The notes under the pieces are model-generated. The model saw only the letters and a program-made list of their open reading frames with translations. It made no database searches and was not told where the DNA came from. Of a stretch of DNA of 57,376 bases, positions 51,128-57,376 are shown one piece after another. The stretch's first letter is position 1; the number at the start of each line of letters is the position of its first letter. Position numbers and translations under genes: made by a program. Origin of the DNA: a bacterium (GTDB lineage Bacteria; Gemmatimonadota; Gemmatimonadetes; Gemmatimonadales; Gemmatimonadaceae); contig JAIXTI010000045.1 of assembly GCA_027484025.1 (NCBI GenBank), positions 1-57,376 of the forward strand. The letters run 5' to 3'.

Positions 51128-51694
51128 ATGAGCCGTCCCCATCTCTCCGCGTCCAGCAGCTCTGTCCTTCGGGATCCCGTCGTCCGTCGCTACCTCGGCG
51201 TTGCCGTGGCCGCGTTGGCGCTGGACTTGATGACGAAGGAGGCTGCCGTCCGCCTGTTGGGAAGCACCGGCGTCGTCAGCATCACCGACCGGCTGTCGTT
51301 TACGCTGGTGTGGAACACCGGGACGGCGGGTGGCCTGTTGTTGGGTCAGGGCGCGTGGTTTCTCAGCGCCCTGATCACGGTCCTGGCGCTTGGCTTGGTT
51401 CTGTCGGTGGTGCGTCCAATGGCGGCGTACGATTCGCGGGCGACGATGGCGATGGGGCTCGTGAGCGGCGGCGCGATCGGCAATTTGCTGAGCATGATCG
51501 CCGGCCCCCGTGGCGTGGCCGACTTCATCGGTGTGCGTCTCACCGAAGACACGACCATGGTGGCCAACGTCGCCGACCTGTTCCTCTGGAGCGGTTCGCT
51601 CCTGCTCGTGCCGGTAGGCATGACGCTCTACCGCCTGGCGAAGTTGGAGCGGGCGCAGCGTGGGCTCCGGAACACGAAGGCGAAGCTGGCGTAA
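51128..51694 (+). CDS. lspA: Signal peptidase II (lipoprotein signal peptidase)
   Basis: 188 aa, four membrane helices. Catalytic Asp residues are in VADFIGV and NVADLFL. GNLLSMIAGPRGVADF keeps the conserved Asn, but the usual Asp-Arg after it is missing. LspA removes signal peptides from prolipoproteins, several of which are encoded in this window. ATG 51128 chosen because homology begins shortly after it. Confidence 0.85.
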   Translation: MSRPHLSASSSSVLRDPVVRRYLGVAVAALALDLMTKEAAVRLLGSTGVVSITDRLSFTLVWNTGTAGGLLLGQGAWFLSALITVLALGLVLSVVRPMAAYDSRATMAMGLVSGGAIGNLLSMIAGPRGVADFIGVRLTEDTTMVANVADLFLWSGSLLLVPVGMTLYRLAKLERAQRGLRNTKAKLA

Positions 51695-51720
51695 GCGGGC
51701 GTCGGTCATGGCGCACGCGA

Positions 51721-51748
51721 AAAGGGGACCGGAATTCCGGTCCCCTTT
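51721..51748. terminator. Bidirectional Rho-independent terminator
   Basis: A perfect 28-nt palindrome: AAAGGGGACCGGAA and its complement. It lies between the convergent lspA and MIP18-type genes. Confidence 0.88.
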
Positions 51749-51790
51749 GTCGTTGCCGTTACGCGCGAACTGATGGCGTCAGACGCAGCG

Positions 51791-52195
51791 TCAGAAGCCC
51801 ATGTACGCGCGCACGCGCGGCTCGATGCGTTCGGGCGTCCAGGGTGGCGACCAGACGAGGTTCATCTGCACGTCGGTCACACCGGCGAGCGTACGCAGCT
51901 GCTGCTCTGCCTCGCCCATGATTTCCGGCCCTGACGGGCAGCCTGGCGACGTGAGGCTCATGTCGACACGCACGACGCTGTCGTCGACGGTGATGTCGTA
52001 AATGAGCCCGAGGTCGACGATGTTGAGGTTGAGCTCAGGGTCCTTGACCCGCCGTAGCACCAGTCGCGCCTGATCGGCAGACACCGCACCGCCGGTCTGT
52101 GGTTCCGCCTGCGCGGCCTGTTCAGCCGCAGAAGCGGGCTCGCTCTGGGGGGCTTCAGTTGCTTCGTCCATGACCATGTCCGTGCCGGAGTTCAT
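51791..52195 (-). CDS. MIP18/PaaD-type Fe-S assembly factor (SufT-like)
   Basis: 134 aa. After a 40-residue acidic/Ala-rich tail, the domain reads VKDPELNLNIVDLGLIYDI, then MSLTSPGCPSGPEIMGE and VQMNLVWSPPWTPERI, the DUF59 hallmarks with the conserved Cys. Such proteins help mature Fe-S proteins. It is remote from the suf operon and has its own transcription unit. Confidence 0.9.
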   Translation of the reverse strand: MNSGTDMVMDEATEAPQSEPASAAEQAAQAEPQTGGAVSADQARLVLRRVKDPELNLNIVDLGLIYDITVDDSVVRVDMSLTSPGCPSGPEIMGEAEQQLRTLAGVTDVQMNLVWSPPWTPERIEPRVRAYMGF

Positions 52196-52243
52196 GCAGA
52201 ACTATAGCCATGGGGGCAATGGGTAGTTCCCTACTCGGGATTG

Positions 52244-53824
52244 CTACCGGGCCGTTTTTCTGGCCGTCGCCTTCTTGGCCGTCGGCTTATTTGTCGAGCT
52301 CTTCTTGGCGCTGACCTTGGTGGACTTCTTGGCGCTGGCCTTTGCGGTCGTCTTTGCCGACGCCTTTTTCGCGCTGCTCGTCTTCTTGGCCGACGTCGAC
52401 TTCTTCGCGCTGCTCGACTTCTTGACGGCGGCGCGCTTGGCCGACGCCCGTTTGGCCGCTGCGGCCTTCCGTCGGGCCGCCGCGCTGCTGGCGCGGCGCG
52501 ATTTCAGCGGGCGGTTCCAGTCCTGCGCCAGGTCGGCGCGGAAGCTGGCCGGCATGGCCCGCACGCCATCGGGATCGTCCATCACCGCGAGCACGGCGGC
52601 GTCGGCCAGGTCGTTTCGCACATCGGCGATGACCTTGCTGGGACGGCGCGCGCGGGCGGCGTGTACCCGGTTGGTGAGCAGAATGACGAACATCTGCCGA
52701 TCGGGGTCGATCCAGAGCGACGTGCCGGTAAAGCCGGTGTGGCCGAAGGCGCGCTCCGACATGAACTGGCCGCACCCCGCGCCCCCGGCGCAGGTGTCCC
52801 AGCCCAGGGCGCGATGGCCGGCCGCGCGGCGCGTGAACAGCTGCACCGTGCTGTCGGCAATGACCCGCACCCCGTTGTAGACGCCACCGTCGAGGAGCAT
52901 CTGGGCAAAGACCGACAGGTCGGACGCCGTGCTGAAGAGCCCCGCGTGACCGGCGATGCCTCCCAACGCGTACGCATTTTCGTCGTGCACTTCCCCCCGC
53001 AACGGATACCCGCGCGGCGGCGCGATTTCGGTGGGAGCGGTGCGCATGACGTCCACATCGGACACCCGATAGCGGGTGTCGTTCATGCCGAGCTTCTGGA
53101 AGACGGACTTCTGGAGCAGCGTTTCGAGCGTTTGTCCGCTCACCGCTTCAGCAATGAAGCCCATGAGGTCGGCGCCGAGGTCGGAATACTCGTAGCAGGC
53201 GCCGGGCGTGCAGTTGATGGGGGAGGCGAGCACCGCGTCGCGCGCCTCGGCGGGCGTTTGGGCAATGCGCCACAGCTCGCGCCCGGCCGACAGGCCCGCG
53301 CGGTGCGTGAGCAGATGCCGCACGGTGACTTGATCGCGCAGTCCGCCCGTGAACGTGGGGAGGTAACGCGAGACCTTGGCGTCGAGCTCGAGATCCCCGC
53401 GGTCGTAGAGCACCATGAGCGCGGTGGTCGTGGCGACGACCTTGGTGAGCGACGCGAGGTCGTAGATGCTTTCGGAGGCCGACACGCGCGTCTTGCGCGT
53501 CCAGTCGAGGGTGCCGAACCCGCGGGACCAGACGGCGTAGCCCTTGCGGCCGACAACGACGGAGGCGCCGGGATACCCGCCGGCTTCAACCCCGCGCTGG
53601 ACGACGCGATCGATGGTGCCAAGCCGTTCAGCCGACATGCCCACGGCAGCGGGCTCCCTCTCGGGGAGTCCGCTCGACATGGGCAGCGCGACGCGGGTGA
53701 CATCCGCGACGGCAATGGCGAGGGCGGTGAGCAGAAGCACCAGAACGATCCGGCCGGAGATAGCGCACGAGGACAGCTCCCACCGGCCAACGGTGCCGGC
53801 GGTGTAACTGTGCCCCTTCGTCAT
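52244..53824 (-). CDS. Beta-lactamase-fold serine hydrolase with histone-H1-like basic tail
   Basis: 526 aa. N-terminal membrane anchor (RIVLVLLLTALAIAVADV), then a class C beta-lactamase/esterase domain with Ser125-x-x-Lys128 in DLASLTKVV, the Tyr motif in YEYSDLGADLMG and HTGFTGTSLW (KTG-box equivalent). From about residue 450 the chain turns into an Ala/Lys/Ser-rich tail with repeated SAKK units (for example SSAKKASAKTTAKASAKK), ending KKATARKTAR. The hydrolase part probably acts in the periplasm on peptidoglycan or esters. A basic tail there could bind lipopolysaccharide or cell-wall polymers; DNA binding would be odd for an exported domain. Confidence 0.87.
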   Translation of the reverse strand: MTKGHSYTAGTVGRWELSSCAISGRIVLVLLLTALAIAVADVTRVALPMSSGLPEREPAAVGMSAERLGTIDRVVQRGVEAGGYPGASVVVGRKGYAVWSRGFGTLDWTRKTRVSASESIYDLASLTKVVATTTALMVLYDRGDLELDAKVSRYLPTFTGGLRDQVTVRHLLTHRAGLSAGRELWRIAQTPAEARDAVLASPINCTPGACYEYSDLGADLMGFIAEAVSGQTLETLLQKSVFQKLGMNDTRYRVSDVDVMRTAPTEIAPPRGYPLRGEVHDENAYALGGIAGHAGLFSTASDLSVFAQMLLDGGVYNGVRVIADSTVQLFTRRAAGHRALGWDTCAGGAGCGQFMSERAFGHTGFTGTSLWIDPDRQMFVILLTNRVHAARARRPSKVIADVRNDLADAAVLAVMDDPDGVRAMPASFRADLAQDWNRPLKSRRASSAAARRKAAAAKRASAKRAAVKKSSSAKKSTSAKKTSSAKKASAKTTAKASAKKSTKVSAKKSSTNKPTAKKATARKTAR

Positions 53825-53880
53825 CTAAGGCGACAGGGGACAGGCGTCAATACCCTCGACTGCCTGAATGGTCCGATCGC

Positions 53881-54175
53881 AACCTCCCGGGTCTTGGTCT
53901 TGGGGTGGGTCTGGGTCGGGGCGACCTCGACACTTTATCCCCGACTTTGACCCGGGGGTCGGGGTTCCACCGTCGGCGTCGGGGAGAAACTGTCGGGGCT
54001 GCCCCGACCCCGACCCCGACCCCGACGCGCCAGCGCAGCGCCGCGCCCGACCCGACCGGGACCCCGACCGCAGGTAGACCCCGACTGTCGTGGCAGTGCC
54101 CCGACTGTGGTAGCAGTACCCCGACTGTAGTGGCCGTACCCCGACCCAGACCAAAGACCCCGACCACGACAGGCA
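53881..54175. repeat. CCCCGAC-rich repeat region D
   Basis: Between two divergent genes. GGTCTGGGTCGGGG (53908-53921) and its exact complement (54139-54152) bracket a region of CCCCGAC words in both orientations. Near its right side are three 20-nt units (CCCCGACTGTGGTAGCAGTA and two variants). The region also has a run of a 6-nt period. It resembles elements A-C in design but not in detailed sequence. I see no gene in it; long open frames there are translations of the repeat. Confidence 0.8.
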
Positions 54176-54211
54176 ACCGTCCGCACCCCAAGCGTGACAA
54201 ATTGAGCAAGT

Positions 54212-54814
54212 ATGATGGAGACCGACGCCGCCATAGTGAGACGGGCGATCGACGGCGACGAGCGCGCCATGCGGCTGCTGTGGAATCAGCATGCCCCGCA
54301 TGTGGACGCCGTCGTTCGTCGCCTCGCCGCGGATCCCGACCTCGCCGAGGACATCGCGCAGGAGGTCTGGATCCAGATCTTTCGCGCCCTCCCGTCATGG
54401 CGTGGCGACGCGAAGTTCAGCACCTGGATTCACCGCGTGGCGATCAACCGCACGCTCAACGCGCTCCGCAGCGTGAAGCGTCTCGCGGCCACCGAGACCG
54501 CCATCGAAGAAGACTCCGCCTTCGTCGAGCAGGACGCCGAGCGCAGTATGCTCGCGCAGAGCATCGAGGCTGCCGCGCAGCAACTCTCACCTGGCGCGCG
54601 CACCGTCTTTCTGCTGCACGACGTGGAAGGCTACACGCACGAAGAGATCGCGGAGGAGCTTGGCATCACCGCCGGTGGCTCCAAGTCGCAACTGTTCAAG
54701 GCCCGGGCGAAGCTGCGCCGGTTGCTCGCTCCGTTGGTGGAATCGCTGTCGCTCAATACCGGTCAGGATCGGAACTATGAAGGTGGATACGCAGGTGGAT
54801 ATGCAGCCCAGTAA
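54212..54814 (+). CDS. ECF RNA polymerase sigma factor
   Basis: 200 aa. Region 2: LWNQHAPHVDAVVRRLAADP, DLAEDIAQEVWIQIFRALP and WIHRVAINRTLNALR. Region 4: LHDVEGYTHEEIAEELGITA and SKSQLFKARAKLRRLL. Typical SigW/RpoE-like factor. The following anti-sigma gene overlaps its 3' end, so the two are coupled. Confidence 0.93.
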   Translation: MMETDAAIVRRAIDGDERAMRLLWNQHAPHVDAVVRRLAADPDLAEDIAQEVWIQIFRALPSWRGDAKFSTWIHRVAINRTLNALRSVKRLAATETAIEEDSAFVEQDAERSMLAQSIEAAAQQLSPGARTVFLLHDVEGYTHEEIAEELGITAGGSKSQLFKARAKLRRLLAPLVESLSLNTGQDRNYEGGYAGGYAAQ

Positions 54815-55598
54815 CGCGCACCTCGACCTCGAACGGCTGGCGGCGTTCGACGCGCTGCCGTTCAACGCCGATGAACTCGCGCATCTCGCGTCGTGTGCCG
54901 CGTGCCGCGCCGAGCGTGATGCGGTCGCGTCGGTGGTGTCGCTGGCGGGCGCGTGGGGCACATCGGCACCGAACGCCGCGGCACCGAGACTCGTGGAGTG
55001 GGAGCAGATCGCGGCCGGGTTGCGTGGTGCTGTCACCCCGTCCACGGTGACGACGCCCGCCGATCGCGTTATGCCGGCTCCCGCCACGGCCGCACCGCGT
55101 CGCGCGTTCGCGCCGTTCCTGCGTCGGGCGGCGGCCGCCCTCATGCTCATCTCCGGCGGTGCGGTGGCCGGCCGCCTCAGCGGCGGCGTGTCCTCGGCTG
55201 ACACGGCGGCCATTGCCGCCGCGTTCGGCGCTGAGCCGTCGGCGGCACTGTCCGAGGTCGCTGGCGGTGTCGGCGCGCGCGCGGTCGCGTTTGGCAACGA
55301 ACCGGATTTCCGCACCGTCGACGAAGCCACTGGTGTCCTCTTTCGCGCTCAACGCGACTACGAGCGCGCGTCGCTCTGGCTGGCGTCCAACGATACCACC
55401 GTGCGCGACTCCGAAGTGTATCGCACGCGCCTCGCGGCACTCGATCAGATGATGGCCGCCTCGCGGGCCGCGCTCCGCGACGCCCCCCAGGACCCCGTGT
55501 TGAACCACTACTATCTCGCCGCGTACACCGCGCGCGAGGCCACACTGCAGGCGCTCGGCGGCGCGCTGCCCGTGGACAAGATCATCGAGCGGTACTGA
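54777..55598 (+). CDS. Probable anti-sigma factor
   Basis: 273 aa. A short cytoplasmic part has the zinc-finger-like ELAHLASCAACRAERDAV. One membrane helix follows near residue 117 (AAAALMLISGGAVAGRL), then an extracytoplasmic helical domain rich in Ala. ATG 54777 overlaps the sigma gene by 38 nt; ATG 54801 is an alternative that overlaps by 14 nt. Position after an ECF gene supports the role. The PDZ protein begins 3 nt downstream. Confidence 0.8.
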   Translation: MKVDTQVDMQPSNAHLDLERLAAFDALPFNADELAHLASCAACRAERDAVASVVSLAGAWGTSAPNAAAPRLVEWEQIAAGLRGAVTPSTVTTPADRVMPAPATAAPRRAFAPFLRRAAAALMLISGGAVAGRLSGGVSSADTAAIAAAFGAEPSAALSEVAGGVGARAVAFGNEPDFRTVDEATGVLFRAQRDYERASLWLASNDTTVRDSEVYRTRLAALDQMMAASRAALRDAPQDPVLNHYYLAAYTAREATLQALGGALPVDKIIERY

Positions 55599-55601
55599 GT
55601 C

Positions 55602-56804
55602 ATGTACGCACGAACAAGCAAGCCCTCATGGCGTGTCTGTGCTGCGGTCGGCGTGATCGCGGCGAGCGTGTGGAGTGCGCACGCGGACGCGCAAACGCCA
55701 GTCTCCACATCGCGTCCGCGCACGACGGGCAAGCGCATGGTCAGCAGCGCGAACGCCGGGAGCGCGACGAACGTGTGTCTCGAACTCGAGTCGTCGCCGT
55801 CGATGCTGGTGAATGCGCCCGAAGGGTTGGCGCTGCTCCGGCTCAAGCGCGAACTCGAAAGTGCGGCGCTCACGCTCGAACAGCAGCGCGGTCTCGAAGG
55901 CAATCAGGTGCAGCGCATTTCGCAGGTGCAGCGCGGCGTCGATTCGCTCATGCAGGTGGTGGTGCGCTTCACGCGTGACGAAACCGGCAGCGCTGCACCG
56001 CGGCGCATGTTCATTGCCATCGACACCGCAATGCGTGTGCAGGCGCCCGACATCAGCAAGTTCATCCGGTCGCTGCAACCGCAGGTGGCCGCCTTCGCCG
56101 GCGAAGCCGAAGCGTCGCTCCCCAACGGTGTCACGGCGCCGTCGGGATACATGGGGCTGTCGCTCTCCGGCGCGCAGATTCGCATCGTGACACCCGATGG
56201 CGTCATGACGAGTCACTGTGAGTATCCGGTGGTCGAAACGGTGGATATCGGCTCGCCCGCCGCCCGCGCCGGACTCGGGGCCGGCGACACGTTGCTCGCC
56301 TACAACGGACGCGACGTGACGCAGACCGCGGTGAACTACGCGGAGCTCATCACGGCCGGTAACACGGTGCGGCTGCGTATCCGTCGCGCCGGCAAACCGC
56401 GCGATGTCCCCGTGACGGTGGCACCGCGCCCACAGGAAGTGCGGACGCTCGTGCTCTCGCGCGCGCAGCCCGGCAGCGCGCCGGCCATGCCGGTGCCGCC
56501 CTCGATGAACATGTTCAGCGGCAGTGGAGTCCTCGTGCTCGCCGGCGCGCAGTTCGCGACCATCGATGACGAGTTCGCCGAGAGCCTTGGCCTCGAGCCC
56601 GGCGTACTGGTGTTGCGTGTGCCAGCCGGCACGCCAGCCGCCGACGCCGGTATGCGCTCCGGCGAAGTCGTGCGTTCGGTGAACGGCACGCCGGTGCGCG
56701 ATGTCGTGGCGTTGCGGCGCGTGATGTATGCGGCGCGCGAAGCGCGGTTGCTGGTGCAGAACAAGGGTGGCGCAACCCGCACAATTGTACTGACGCTACG
56801 CTGA
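55602..56804 (+). CDS. Secreted PDZ-domain protein
   Basis: 400 aa with a signal peptide (cleavage near ADAQ). A helical region (residues 70-165) is followed by two PDZ domains. The first has YMGLSLSGAQIRI, VVETVDIGSPAARAGLGAGD and TLLAYNGRDV; the second has GLEPGVLVLRVPAGTPAADA and GEVVRSVNGTPV. No protease domain is present. It may bind misfolded envelope proteins and signal to the anti-sigma factor encoded just before it (inference). Confidence 0.87.
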   Translation: MYARTSKPSWRVCAAVGVIAASVWSAHADAQTPVSTSRPRTTGKRMVSSANAGSATNVCLELESSPSMLVNAPEGLALLRLKRELESAALTLEQQRGLEGNQVQRISQVQRGVDSLMQVVVRFTRDETGSAAPRRMFIAIDTAMRVQAPDISKFIRSLQPQVAAFAGEAEASLPNGVTAPSGYMGLSLSGAQIRIVTPDGVMTSHCEYPVVETVDIGSPAARAGLGAGDTLLAYNGRDVTQTAVNYAELITAGNTVRLRIRRAGKPRDVPVTVAPRPQEVRTLVLSRAQPGSAPAMPVPPSMNMFSGSGVLVLAGAQFATIDDEFAESLGLEPGVLVLRVPAGTPAADAGMRSGEVVRSVNGTPVRDVVALRRVMYAAREARLLVQNKGGATRTIVLTLR

Positions 56805-56850
56805 ACAGCCACACCGCCGCGTGCGCCATGCACACGCGGCGGCGACGCAC

Positions 56851-57375
56851 TCAGCGCTTGAGCGACCCCGCCGGGACGGCGTACACCAGGCGGACCGTCG
56901 CCTTGTCCGCCTCGCTCAGCTCACGCACCCGCACCCGCGCCGACATGATGTTCTCGGTATCGCGGGTGTGGTCGAGCCCCAGCAGGTGTCCGACTTCGTG
57001 CAGCGCGATCGCGCGCATCTGCGGCGCCGTAATGCTGCCGCCGTTGGGATGGGTGACCGCGAGCTGAATGTCGCTCGAGAGCAACCAGTGGGCGCCGTCG
57101 CGGCTCCACACCGTCTTGCCGCTGATACCACTGGCAAAGGTGCTCACGAATCGCACGTGAATATCGGCCGTGGCCGAATCGCGCACGAACGTGAAACGCA
57201 CCGGTATGCGCGCGCCCACCCACGTGTCGAACGCATCGCGCACGGCCGGCGTGAAGTCCGGGTTCCACATCTCCAGCTCCGTCCCTTCGCGCACGAACAC
57301 GCGCAGCGGACGCGTCACACGATCCGGCCACCGTGAAATCGCGGAGTCACGGGCGGCAAGGAGCTCGTCGATGTA
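56851..57375 (-). CDS. Matrixin/M10-like zinc metalloprotease, 5'-truncated by window edge
   Basis: At least 174 aa in a frame open to the right edge (YIDELLAARDSAISRWPD precedes a GTG at 57318 that is probably internal). The zinc motif is ALHEVGHLLGLDH, followed by the Met-turn region ENIMSARVR, typical of metzincins. The substrate is unknown. It converges on the PDZ gene with a 46-nt gap. Confidence 0.87.
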   Translation of the reverse strand, partial: YIDELLAARDSAISRWPDRVTRPLRVFVREGTELEMWNPDFTPAVRDAFDTWVGARIPVRFTFVRDSATADIHVRFVSTFASGISGKTVWSRDGAHWLLSSDIQLAVTHPNGGSITAPQMRAIALHEVGHLLGLDHTRDTENIMSARVRVRELSEADKATVRLVYAVPAGSLKR

Positions 57376-57376
57376 G

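Noticed and set aside
53847..54398. Open frames across repeat region D on both strands
   Set aside because: They are Gly/Arg/Pro-rich translations of CCCCGAC repeats and conflict with the ECF sigma gene.

Overview
A 57.4 kb window of high-GC DNA with densely packed genes on both strands. Many genes overlap by 4 nt or lie within 15 nt of each other. The gene set (a SufRBCDUS iron-sulfur operon, many secreted proteins with signal peptides, a lipoprotein haloperoxidase, a membrane-anchored Ser/Thr kinase, several ECF sigma/anti-sigma pairs, 7Fe-type ferredoxin) and the style of the short leaders suggest a free-living Gram-negative heterotroph. My best guess is Gemmatimonadota (Gemmatimonas-like). 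That placement is inference, because no rRNA or other phylogenetic marker is present.

Layout. (1) 1-1400: the tail of an esterase, then a four-helix-bundle (23S-IVP family) gene enclosed by inverted arrays of a 14-nt repeat. (2) 1447-3432: a membrane protein and a secreted M24 peptidase. (3) 3509-12257: a co-directional cassette of SPFH zinc-ribbon protein, SpeD, two DUF4178 proteins, a small membrane protein, DUF350, membrane SpeE-like, FAD oxidoreductase and Ser/Thr kinase. It looks like a polyamine-linked membrane system. GroES-like and bacilliredoxin genes follow. (4) 13116-19132: an ABC-2 exporter, MOT1-type transporter and MASE1 hybrid histidine kinase. (5) 19143-28361: a PepSY protein, an ECF sigma with a fused zinc-finger/VWA anti-sigma protein, penicillin acylase, MBL-fold hydrolase and aquaglyceroporin. 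(6) 28362-29470: two copies of a long composite inverted-repeat element flanking a second four-helix-bundle gene. (7) 29471-37539: tgt with an HD phosphohydrolase, a second ABC exporter with a phosphodiester glycosidase, an outer-membrane protein and a vanadium-haloperoxidase-like lipoprotein. (8) 37677-44539: the complete suf operon on the minus strand, led by sufR. (9) 44836-51694: an ACP-like membrane protein, M23 peptidase, YhbY, ferredoxin, a third (solo) copy of the composite repeat, an ICMT/hydrolase/AI-2E operon, RNase D and LspA. (10) 51791-57376: a MIP18-type Fe-S factor, a beta-lactamase-fold protein with a histone-like tail, a fourth repeat region, an ECF sigma/anti-sigma/PDZ operon and a partial matrixin-type protease.

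The least explained structure is the repeat system. Two unrelated-looking loci each carry a small four-helix-bundle gene enclosed by inverted arrays of short tandem units. Orphan arrays without the gene occur elsewhere in the window. The arrays abut stop codons exactly, and all but one share a core resembling ACTGCGGTT. This organisation recalls REP/RAYT pairs and the inverted-repeat intervening sequences of 23S rRNA, but there is no rRNA, transposase or reverse transcriptase in the window. No tRNA, rRNA, CRISPR array or insertion sequence was found.
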